Source: Klebsiella pneumoniae (GTDB lineage Bacteria; Pseudomonadota; Gammaproteobacteria; Eutrophobiales; Eutrophobiaceae). Taken from it: 64,000 nucleotides of DNA. Location: NCBI GenBank assembly GCA_945878555.1, contig CAMDWI010000016.1, positions 32,631 to 96,630 on the forward strand, in the 5' to 3' direction. The position numbers and the translations under genes are program-made. Shown in pieces: positions 8,737 to 16,575 of this stretch (the first letter of the stretch is position 1; the number at the start of each line of letters is the position of its first letter). Below the pieces are notes generated by a model. It ran no database searches. It was not told the origin of the DNA and worked only from the letters and a program-made list of their open reading frames with translations.

Positions 8737-8782
8737 CACGAGATGATGGGTGAGGATTGATACATTCAATCCGAGGTTCCAC

Positions 8783-8858
8783 CGTCATTCCCGCTTCGGC
8801 TTTGGCTCCAGGCGTCGCTCTACCGCCTGCATCCATGTAGGCGAATGCGGGAATGACG
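8783..8858. repeat. Short palindromic intergenic repeat (CGTCATTCCCGC type)
   Basis: A 76 bp element between efp and epmA. Perfect 12 bp terminal inverted repeats, CGTCATTCCCGC (8783-8794) and GCGGGAATGACG (8847-8858), enclose a smaller hairpin, GCCTGCATCCATGTAGGC. Inverted repeats ending in CGTCATTCCCGC are common dispersed intergenic palindromes in proteobacteria. It shares no arm sequence with elements A and B, though its inner hairpin has the same CATCCATG core. It lies within 20 bases of the epmA start and so forms most of the efp-epmA spacer. Confidence 0.75.
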
Positions 8859-8875
8859 AATGATGGAAATTGTTA

Positions 8876-9835
8876 ATGTCTGATCGCTGGCAACCCTCCG
8901 CATCCCTCAAAGTTTTAAAACAACGTGCCAGTCTGCTGGCAAACATCCGTGAGTTCATGGCGGCACGCGACATCCTGGAGGTTGAAACACCGGTGTTGTC
9001 CCATGCCGGCAATACCGATCCGAACCTGACCAGTTTTACTACTCGTTTTAGCTCCCCGGCCACCACCTCAGCGGAGAGGTTGTATCTGCATACCTCGCCC
9101 GAGTTTGCGATGAAGCGATTGCTGGCTGCCGGTAGTGGTCCTGTCTACCAGATCTGCCGTGTATTCCGTGACGAGGAACTCGGGCGTCAGCACCAGCCCG
9201 AGTTTACGATGCTGGAGTGGTATCGCCCTGGTTTTGATCATCATGCCTTGATGCGTGAGATGGGGGATATGCTGGTGTTGCTAGGGTTTGCCCGTCCCGC
9301 CTGCCGTCCATATGCCGCGGTTTTTGCAGCGGCTACCGGGCTGGATCCTCATCATGCTACTGATGCTGACTTGCAGTCGCAATCAACCCGACTGGGACTG
9401 CAAGGTACGGGTCATACCCGGTCGGTATTACTCGATTTTTTGTTCAGCATGGCGGTCATGCCTGGCCTCGGTGTGGATAGACCGGAATTTATAGATGATT
9501 TTCCGGTGTGCCAGGCCGCACTGGCGCGCATCCGTCAGGGTGCCACCCCGGTGGCAGAGCGCTTCGAGTTGTTTATCAACGGTGTAGAAATCGCCAATGG
9601 CTTTCATGAGTTGACGGATGCCGCTGAACAACGCGCCCGTTTTGAGGCAGACAATGCAAGGCGGCAACAGCAGGGGCAGGCGTCTGTGCGTCTGGATGAA
9701 CATCTGCTGGCTGCACTGGCGCAGGGCTTGCCGGATTGTGCCGGTGTGGCGCTGGGAATTGATCGTTTATTAATGCAGATTCTGGGTTATGATTCGATAG
9801 ACAAGGTCGTTACCTTTACTTGCAACCAGGCATAA
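8876..9835 (+). CDS. epmA: EF-P--(R)-beta-lysine ligase EpmA
   Basis: A 319-residue class II lysyl-tRNA synthetase paralogue lacking the N-terminal anticodon-binding domain. It attaches beta-lysine to Lys34 of EF-P. Class II motifs are visible: motif 1 around REFMAARDILEVETPVL, motif 2 as CRVFRDEE...HQPEFTMLEWY, and motif 3 near the C-terminus as GVALGIDRLLM. The ATG at 8876 (MSDRW) is preferred over an in-frame TTG six bases upstream. It is separated from efp by a palindromic repeat, which may affect read-through between the genes. Confidence 0.94.
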   Translation: MSDRWQPSASLKVLKQRASLLANIREFMAARDILEVETPVLSHAGNTDPNLTSFTTRFSSPATTSAERLYLHTSPEFAMKRLLAAGSGPVYQICRVFRDEELGRQHQPEFTMLEWYRPGFDHHALMREMGDMLVLLGFARPACRPYAAVFAAATGLDPHHATDADLQSQSTRLGLQGTGHTRSVLLDFLFSMAVMPGLGVDRPEFIDDFPVCQAALARIRQGATPVAERFELFINGVEIANGFHELTDAAEQRARFEADNARRQQQGQASVRLDEHLLAALAQGLPDCAGVALGIDRLLMQILGYDSIDKVVTFTCNQA

Positions 9836-9850
9836 AACAGGGCAGTTTAC

Positions 9851-11770
9851 ATGCTTACACCCGCCGATATCCTGTCAGCTGACGGACCGCTGGCTGAATT
9901 GATACCCGATTACTCCGTCCGGGCACAACAGATAGAAATGTCCGAGGCGATCGCCAGTGCAATCGCGCACCAGGAGTCAATGATCTGTGAGGCCGGAACC
10001 GGTACTGGCAAGACCTTTGCCTATCTGGTGCCCGCGATCCTCTCCGGAATGAAGATCATAATTTCGACCGGTACCCGCCATCTGCAGGATCAGCTCTATC
10101 AACGTGATCTGAAGATTATCCAGCAGGCGACCGGACGTGCGATTCATACCTCACTGTTAAAGGGCAGGGCGAATTATCTGTGCCTGCACCGGCTGGATCT
10201 GGTCGAGGCCGATACCGCCGGTATAAATGCGGCGAATGTCTCCCATCTGTTTGGCATCCGCGCCTGGTCGCAACAGACCAGTAGTGGTGATCTCGCCGAA
10301 CTGACCAATCTGCCGGAAGATGCGGGTGTCAGAAAGTTTGTGACCTCGACTACGGACAACTGTCTGGGGCAGGAATGCAGACATTACAGTGATTGTTTTG
10401 TGTTCCGTGCACGGCGTGAGGCAATTGAAGCAGACCTGACGGTCGTCAACCATCATCTGTTGCTGGCTGACCTGGCCTTGCGGGATCAGGGTTACGGAGA
10501 ATTGTTACCGATCGCGGATGTGATTATCTTTGATGAGGCCCATCAATTGCCGGATCTCGCCTCGGAATTTTTCAGCCAGACCCTCAGCAGTCACCAGTTT
10601 AATGACTGGGTACGCGACAGCAAACAGGCCTATTACACCGAGGCGGCAGACATGCCGGATTTCCCCGGTGTGCTCGACAAGGTGGATACGGCGGTCAGGC
10701 AGTTACGCCTGACACTGGGCACCCAGGAAGGCCGCATCGCCTGGTACCAGATCCGTGAATCAGCCGGTGTGCGCGAGGCGATGACGCGCTTGCTGGAGCG
10801 TTGCTACGAGGCCCATCAGTTGCTGGAGGGTTTTGCCAATCGTGGCAAGGACCTGGATAATTGTTTCAAACGTTGTGCGGCATTGATGGACGGGCTTGAC
10901 AGTTATCTGGAGTCTCACAGCGAGGACCATGTGCAGTGGCTGGAGCTGCGGGGTAACGGCTTCCTGTTACATCAGACCCCGCTTGATATCGCCGATACGT
11001 TCCAGTCACGTATGGCAGGCTATGATTGTTTGTGTATCTATACCTCGGCCACATTGACGGTGAAGGGAAGCTTCAGCCATTTCGCTGCACAACTGGGCCT
11101 GGAAGAACTCAGACAAGAGAGCTGGGAAAGCCCGTTTGATTTCACGCAGCAGGCACTGTTATACCTGCCGACCGGTCTGCCAGATCCCCGCACCGAGGGT
11201 TACACCGACAAGGTCCTTGAGGCCGCCTTGCCGGTGCTGCAACTGACCCGGGGCCGCGCCTTTATGCTGTTTACCAGCCATCGGGCCCTGCAGATTGCGG
11301 CGGCGACCATCCGTACACGCATCGATTTTCCGGTCTTTGTACAGGGGGATGCGCCCAAGACAGAGCTGTTGGAGACTTTCCGCCACACCCCGCATGCAGT
11401 GTTGCTGGGCACACAGAGTTTCTGGGAGGGCGTTGATGTGAAGGGGCAGGCGCTCAGCTGCGTTATCATCGACAAGCTGCCGTTTGCCACCCCGGATGAT
11501 CCGGTGTTGCAGGCACGGATGAAAAAACTGGAAGAGCAGGGCAGAAACCCGTTTATGGATTACCAGTTACCCGAGGCGGTCATCACACTGAAACAGGGGG
11601 TCGGCCGCCTGATCCGGGATACACATGATTATGGCATCCTGATGATCTGTGACCCCCGATTGACGGCCAAATCGTATGGCAGGATATTTTTGAAGAGCTT
11701 GCCCCCGATGAAGCAAACAGGCTCGCTCAGCGAGGTTGAGGCCTTTCTGCACCGGCGTGAGACAGTGTGA
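9851..11770 (+). CDS. yoaA: ATP-dependent helicase, YoaA/DinG family (XPD-like)
   Basis: A 639-residue superfamily 2 helicase. Walker A is EAGTGTGKT (about residues 48-56) and Walker B/DEAH is FDEAHQLP (about 226). Four cysteines expected to hold a 4Fe-4S cluster lie between them (YLCLHR, then NCLGQECRHYSDC). The C-terminal helicase motifs include LGTQSFWEGVDVKG and QGVGRLIRD. Length (E. coli YoaA 636) and lack of the longer DinG N-terminus favour YoaA. Family members unwind 5'-3' and help resolve stalled forks. It begins 15 bases after epmA and ends just before the convergent rlmJ. Confidence 0.9.
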   Translation: MLTPADILSADGPLAELIPDYSVRAQQIEMSEAIASAIAHQESMICEAGTGTGKTFAYLVPAILSGMKIIISTGTRHLQDQLYQRDLKIIQQATGRAIHTSLLKGRANYLCLHRLDLVEADTAGINAANVSHLFGIRAWSQQTSSGDLAELTNLPEDAGVRKFVTSTTDNCLGQECRHYSDCFVFRARREAIEADLTVVNHHLLLADLALRDQGYGELLPIADVIIFDEAHQLPDLASEFFSQTLSSHQFNDWVRDSKQAYYTEAADMPDFPGVLDKVDTAVRQLRLTLGTQEGRIAWYQIRESAGVREAMTRLLERCYEAHQLLEGFANRGKDLDNCFKRCAALMDGLDSYLESHSEDHVQWLELRGNGFLLHQTPLDIADTFQSRMAGYDCLCIYTSATLTVKGSFSHFAAQLGLEELRQESWESPFDFTQQALLYLPTGLPDPRTEGYTDKVLEAALPVLQLTRGRAFMLFTSHRALQIAAATIRTRIDFPVFVQGDAPKTELLETFRHTPHAVLLGTQSFWEGVDVKGQALSCVIIDKLPFATPDDPVLQARMKKLEEQGRNPFMDYQLPEAVITLKQGVGRLIRDTHDYGILMICDPRLTAKSYGRIFLKSLPPMKQTGSLSEVEAFLHRRETV

Positions 11771-11787
11771 GTGTAGAGCCTCTTTTT

Positions 11788-12630
11788 TTAGCTGCCCCGA
11801 AGTGTTTCCACCACATAATGACCGTGTTTATTCGCGGACAGCAGGGCCAGCAATTCTGGCAGGGTTTCCTTCAGCGTTGCCTCCAGTGTATACGGCGGAT
11901 TCAGTATGACCATGCCACAGGCATGCATGGCCGGGCCACCATCTACCTTGCCGATATCCAGACTGACATGCAGGTTTTCCTTGCAGGGCAACACTGTGAA
12001 CCGGCGTAACAGGTTGTCGGTCGTCCTGGCATCAATGACCGGATACCAGATGGCATAGATGCCCGGTGCAAACCGTTGCAGCGCATCTTCAAGGCCACGG
12101 CTGACCTGCCGGTAATCATTTTCAAGTTCATAGGAGGGGTCAATCAGGATCAGACCACGACGCTCCCGGGGTGGCAGCCTGGCCTTGAGTCCCTGCCAGG
12201 CATCCATCATTTCACAACTGACACCCGCCTTGCGGTGATAATGTTCTGACAGTATACGAAAATCGGTTGGATGACGTTCACCCAGCCAGATACGATCTGT
12301 CGGGCGCAACATTTGCACGGCAATTTCAGGCGAGCCAGGGTAGACCGTCAGTGTCCCGTCCGGATTCAGCTGGCGTATGATACCGAGGTAATCCTGAAGG
12401 AGCTGTGATTTTGGTCTGGCAGACCACAGACGGCCGATGCCACCGGCATACTCACGGTTCTTCTGCATATAGGTATGGGCTACCTTGTAGAGTCCGGCAC
12501 CGGCATGGGTATCGTGATAGTAGAACGGTGTATCTTTTTTCTTGAGGTATTGGAGGATGGCGACCTCGACCATGTGTTTCAGTACATCGGCGAAATTGCC
12601 GGCGTGAAAGCCGTGGCGGTAACTGAGCAT
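11788..12630 (-). CDS. rlmJ: 23S rRNA (adenine(2030)-N6)-methyltransferase
   Basis: A 280-residue SAM-dependent methyltransferase that methylates A2030 of 23S rRNA. The N-terminus MLSYRHGFHAGNFADVLKH is a family signature. The catalytic N6-adenine tetrad reads DPSYE (family usually DPPYE), and the SAM-binding region lies near HDTHAGAGLY. Length equals the E. coli protein (280). It is transcribed toward yoaA with only 17 bases between stop codons. The Pro-to-Ser change at the second DPPY position is worth noting but lies in a position where variation occurs in N6-adenine methyltransferases. Confidence 0.94.
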   Translation of the reverse strand: MLSYRHGFHAGNFADVLKHMVEVAILQYLKKKDTPFYYHDTHAGAGLYKVAHTYMQKNREYAGGIGRLWSARPKSQLLQDYLGIIRQLNPDGTLTVYPGSPEIAVQMLRPTDRIWLGERHPTDFRILSEHYHRKAGVSCEMMDAWQGLKARLPPRERRGLILIDPSYELENDYRQVSRGLEDALQRFAPGIYAIWYPVIDARTTDNLLRRFTVLPCKENLHVSLDIGKVDGGPAMHACGMVILNPPYTLEATLKETLPELLALLSANKHGHYVVETLRGS

Positions 12631-12801
12631 GGTGACAATGAGTCCTGAGGGGTCGAGGCGGGCAGTTTACAGCATTGCCCTCTGCCGGTCTTTTGAAACT
12701 GTCGTCACGATAACGTACAGAATAGCAGCGCTGAAATAATCATTGAAATATTCCGGTTTCAGGCCATACTTTTCGCTCTACCTGACGGTCAGGAGTCAGC
12801 C

Positions 12802-13002
12802 ATGAAGACATCCCGTATCCTGCTGTTGTTTACCGGTATCATGATCAGCCTGACCACACTGGTCGGACTGATTATTTATCTGACCCGTGCCCGTATAATC
12901 ACACCTGAAATGGGTTTACTGCTGCTGACAGGTCTGCTTGGCCTGTACATTGGTTGCGGGGTCCTGATAGTAGTGTATCGTCTGCTGCGTCATCTGGAAT
13001 AA
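12802..13002 (+). CDS. Small two-helix membrane protein
   Basis: A 66-residue protein made of two hydrophobic helices (about 5-27 and 37-60) joined by a short polar turn (TRARIITPEMG), ending in basic RLLRHLE. It is preceded by a purine-rich AGGAG six bases before the ATG, so translation is plausible. No family was recognised. It is convergent with the next gene on the other strand, with 19 bases between them. Possible roles include a regulatory small membrane protein, but nothing in the sequence decides this. Confidence 0.6.
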   Translation: MKTSRILLLFTGIMISLTTLVGLIIYLTRARIITPEMGLLLLTGLLGLYIGCGVLIVVYRLLRHLE

Positions 13003-13021
13003 CCGGTAACACTTAAACAGG

Positions 13022-13633
13022 TTATTTCAGATACTGTTTGAATATACTTTCAAAGTCGCTGGCGGCGAGATCGGTGTCCTGCACGTTTAGTGACAGCCGC
13101 ATATCAGTCTGTTCCCTGACAATGTCGTGTATTTTCTGGATCAGGCTAATCGGCATCGGGGCGGTACGCAGATCCGTAACTGCCAGCCCGATTTCGCCGG
13201 ATTTGGCATGGACCTGTTTTAACAGGACGACGGGCAGGAAATGGTTATCAAGCATCAGGTTAAAGCCCCGGTAGATACTGCCTACGAAGTCGACCAGCTT
13301 TTCACCATACTGGTTCTGGGAGGCCGTCAGGCTGCCATGACGTGTCGAATCGAGGTCTATCGGCAGATTGCATTTTTCCAGTCCATAAAAGCTGAGACTC
13401 TCCCAGGTCTTGTTGCGCGGGCTACATAACATGCCTATCAGGCCTTTTTCCCAGCAGGGTTTCAGATATTCAGGTTTGAATCCGGTCAGTAACTCCTGGT
13501 CTTTCAGTAATAACCGGCCCTTGTCATAGTAGAGTTTGCCGAGTATTGATTCCTGCTCACGTATATGCAGGATCAGGTGCTCTCCCAGTCCATATTTGAA
13601 CAGTACTTCCAGTAATGTGTTATTCGAGCTCAT
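13022..13633 (-). CDS. Uncharacterised protein (203 aa)
   Basis: A 203-residue soluble protein of no recognised family. The start MSSNNTLLEVLFKYGLGEHLILHIREQES suggests an alpha-helical N-terminus, and the centre reads FYGLEKCNLPIDLDSTRHGSL. There is no signal peptide, membrane helix or obvious catalytic motif; two cysteines lie near residue 80 and one near 110. Codon use matches its neighbours, supporting a resident gene. It is divergent from the PilZ gene, with about 170 bases between them. Confidence 0.65.
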   Translation of the reverse strand: MSSNNTLLEVLFKYGLGEHLILHIREQESILGKLYYDKGRLLLKDQELLTGFKPEYLKPCWEKGLIGMLCSPRNKTWESLSFYGLEKCNLPIDLDSTRHGSLTASQNQYGEKLVDFVGSIYRGFNLMLDNHFLPVVLLKQVHAKSGEIGLAVTDLRTAPMPISLIQKIHDIVREQTDMRLSLNVQDTDLAASDFESIFKQYLK

Positions 13634-13806
13634 TCCGGGTTGGTTCCCTTGACTGCTGATGGTTCCCGTCAGTCTCGACGGGCTTTATAATAGTATGGTG
13701 GCTCCGGTTGCTGAATTCAGCTATTTACCCCAACTAACTAGCCGGATCGTATTGAAGTCTATGTTAATATATATTGGCCGCAATTAAAATTTTATTAGAT
13801 GGTGCT

Positions 13807-14169
13807 ATGAATCCGAACAATGGTATTGAAAATCGAGCCTACAGTCGCATAGGTGCTGAAGTAACTGTCGAAATCCAGTCGGCGCCCGGGGCGGATTCAC
13901 TCGATGGCAGCAAGATGATCTGCAAAACACGGGATATTTCGCTGATTGGTATGGGCATTTATACGATGATCCAGTTGCCTAAAGGCACCCGCCTCATTCT
14001 GAATGTAGAGTTGGGAATACCGCCGCGCATGTTTAATCTGATGGGGCAGGTCATCTGGTCGGCACAGGACCCGCATACGGGCATGTACAAAACCGGAATT
14101 CATCTAACCAATATGCCGGGGGATACCTCTGCCTGGCATGCAGCCGTATTGCAACGCCTGATCGGATAA
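13807..14169 (+). CDS. PilZ-domain protein (probable c-di-GMP receptor)
   Basis: A 120-residue single-domain PilZ protein. The two c-di-GMP contact motifs are approximately present: an arginine-bearing N-terminal segment (ENRAYSRIGAEV) and D-x-S-x-x-G seen as DISLIGMGI. The usual RxxxR is AYSR with Arg spaced RAYSR, so both arginines are four apart as required. PilZ domains bind cyclic di-GMP and alter motility, exopolysaccharide or transcription through partners. The ATG at 13807 (MNPNNG) was chosen over an in-frame TTG at 13774. An AT-rich stretch upstream could hold a promoter, but no convincing -35/-10 pair was picked. Confidence 0.82.
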   Translation: MNPNNGIENRAYSRIGAEVTVEIQSAPGADSLDGSKMICKTRDISLIGMGIYTMIQLPKGTRLILNVELGIPPRMFNLMGQVIWSAQDPHTGMYKTGIHLTNMPGDTSAWHAAVLQRLIG

Positions 14170-14230
14170 CGCATTCTACAATTCCAGCAACGACTCTACT
14201 CCAGCTGGAAAGTTTGATTATGGATTGTCC

Positions 14231-16480
14231 CTAGTCCTCAGTGTTTTCTTCTCTCGTACGCTCCTGCGGATTCCGTCTGACCAATCCGGTGATCTTGCGG
14301 ATCCAGCCACTGCCTTCCTGGTCCTCCGCCTGCACCATTTCTGCCAACAGCAAATAGTTAATCTTGCCTGTGCCGAGCACCGGCAACTCTTCGGCCAGCA
14401 CAATCTTGCGGGGGATATATAACTCACTCAACTTCAGCTTGCGCACTACCTCCTGTAATTGTTTGCGATCAGCACCATGGTAGTCTGTGACCAGGATGAT
14501 CTTTTCGCCCTTCTTGTCGTCCACCAGTGCAACAGCGGCGTGGTTGGCCTCGGGCCAGCAATGCATTGCGAGTTCTTCAACAGTGGTCAGCGATACCATC
14601 TCGCCACCCAGTTTGGCAAACCGTTTTGCGCGACCGAGTATCGTGATAAAGCCGTCCTCATTGATGCTGGCAATATCACCGGTATCGTGCCAGCCCTTAC
14701 CACGTGCCGTTTCGGGCGCGACTATCCGGCCATCCGAGTCATGTAACAGGTAACCCAGCATGATATTCGGACCGCGGACAACCAGTCGGCCACCTTCATC
14801 AATGCCTTCAACAGGCTCCAGATAACATTCCATACCCGGCAGTGGCAGACCAACTGTGCCGGTCCGCGATATGAGCGGGGTATTAACAGAGATAACCGGG
14901 CTGGTTTCCGTGACACCATAACCTTCAAAGATACGGATGCCGAATTTATCCATATACATCTGACGGGTGTCATCACGCAGTTTCTCAGCGCCGGCAACGA
15001 CATAACGCAGCGTATGGAAGTCATAGGCATGTGCGTATTTTGCATACCCTTTGTAGAAGGTATTGGCCCCGAAGAAGATGGTCGCATTTTTTTCGTAGAC
15101 CAGCTGCGGGATAATCCGGTAATGCAGCGGGGTCGGATAGAGGTAAATCTTGCTGCCACCGAGCAGCGGCATCAACAATCCGGCATTCAGGCCGAATGAG
15201 TGAAACAGGGGCAGACAGGTAAAGACGATATCAGACGGTTTGAAATCGATATGGACACGGACCTGCGCAAAGTTGGACAGTATGTTGGCATGGGAAAGCA
15301 CTACACCCTTCGGGACTCCTTCTGAACCGGAGGTAAACAGGATTACCGCAGGACTGTCCGGATCGAGCTTCGTCGTACGGCGTCGGTAGCTGGCCTCGGG
15401 GTTGCGTGCCTGCAGCGCGCCAACAACCTTGTCAGCTGTACTTATCCTGCCGCGCAGGTCTTCGAGATAGACCACCCGGACATGTTGTTGTAGTTCCTCC
15501 ACCAGTGCATGCAAACCGGCGCGTTCTATGAATGTGCTTGAGGTGAACACGGTACGGATCTTCGCTGTTTTACAGGCCTTGAGAATATTCTGGGTACCGG
15601 AGGTGAAGTTCAGCATGGCCGGAACCCGACCGAGATACTGCAATGCGAACAGACAGACGACGATGGTTGCCGTGTTCGGCAGCAAAAGCCCGGTGTTTTC
15701 CCCGACGTCTGTTTGCCTTTCCAGTACGCGGGACAGGACCAGACTTCGGGTAATCAGCTGACTATATGTCAGCTCGGCCTGGTTGGTATCTTCCAGTACT
15801 ATCAGTTTCTTCCCGAATTTTTGTGCAGCCTCACACAGACCCAGAAACAGCGTCTTGCGGTAATCATAAGTAACAAACTGCAGATGCAACATCAGTTTTT
15901 CCAGACGCAGTGCCGCCTCCTTGCGCCGTGCATGACCCGACAGGTCCGGGCTGATGTTCATCTTGCACGGAGGCAGGATAGTCAGCGTGATACGTGGAAA
16001 ACGTTTTACATGACCGCGATCTTTCAGATAAGAAAACGGACTGAGCTGGGCACCGTCAATCGCAACAGGCAGTATCATTGCATCGGCCTTGTCAGCTATC
16101 AGGGCAGGGCCTTCATAAATTTTCATCAATGTGCCGGTTGTGGTAATGCGACCTTCAGGAAATATGACGGCCTTCCTGTTATCGCGTATGTAGCGAATCA
16201 TCGATTTCAGTGACAGGGGGCTGTTCGGATCCATTTCGAACAGTTCTACAAATTGTAGAAAGAAACGGAACGAACGGCGGGTTGCCACACCAGTGTTGAT
16301 TGCAAAAGTGGGCGTTTCCGGTAGCCAGGCATAAAGCAGGATGCCATCAAGCAGCGAGGTATGGTTGGCAACGATCAGCACGCGGTTGCCTGCCTTATGA
16401 TAGTTGTCCATGCCGTTAACGGTGACACCGTATAACAGTCGTAGCAGGCAACGTACCAGCAGTTTGAGGATCTTTATCAT
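14231..16480 (-). CDS. aas: Bifunctional acyl-ACP synthetase / 2-acyl-GPE acyltransferase
   Basis: A 749-residue fusion that re-acylates lysophospholipids. The N-terminal lysophospholipid acyltransferase domain (about 1-190) has the catalytic NHTSLLD (HX4D) and FPEGR motifs. The C-terminal AMP-forming ligase domain (about 215-715) has the phosphate loop FTSGSEGVPKG, YGVTETSPV and the hinge/adenylate motif GWHDTGD, with the catalytic lysine in GTGKINY. Length is close to E. coli Aas (719). Family enzymes use acyl-ACP made in place. It lies downstream of mltD on the same strand with about 95 bases between, and converges with the PilZ gene. Confidence 0.92.
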   Translation of the reverse strand: MIKILKLLVRCLLRLLYGVTVNGMDNYHKAGNRVLIVANHTSLLDGILLYAWLPETPTFAINTGVATRRSFRFFLQFVELFEMDPNSPLSLKSMIRYIRDNRKAVIFPEGRITTTGTLMKIYEGPALIADKADAMILPVAIDGAQLSPFSYLKDRGHVKRFPRITLTILPPCKMNISPDLSGHARRKEAALRLEKLMLHLQFVTYDYRKTLFLGLCEAAQKFGKKLIVLEDTNQAELTYSQLITRSLVLSRVLERQTDVGENTGLLLPNTATIVVCLFALQYLGRVPAMLNFTSGTQNILKACKTAKIRTVFTSSTFIERAGLHALVEELQQHVRVVYLEDLRGRISTADKVVGALQARNPEASYRRRTTKLDPDSPAVILFTSGSEGVPKGVVLSHANILSNFAQVRVHIDFKPSDIVFTCLPLFHSFGLNAGLLMPLLGGSKIYLYPTPLHYRIIPQLVYEKNATIFFGANTFYKGYAKYAHAYDFHTLRYVVAGAEKLRDDTRQMYMDKFGIRIFEGYGVTETSPVISVNTPLISRTGTVGLPLPGMECYLEPVEGIDEGGRLVVRGPNIMLGYLLHDSDGRIVAPETARGKGWHDTGDIASINEDGFITILGRAKRFAKLGGEMVSLTTVEELAMHCWPEANHAAVALVDDKKGEKIILVTDYHGADRKQLQEVVRKLKLSELYIPRKIVLAEELPVLGTGKINYLLLAEMVQAEDQEGSGWIRKITGLVRRNPQERTREENTED

Positions 16481-16575
16481 CGTAGGGACATTCTACGAAT
16501 ATTCCGCATTAACTGCCAACATCCGCGGTAGAAAGTCAGACCTGCCGGGATACGGCAGGCCAACAGTTCAGGTGT

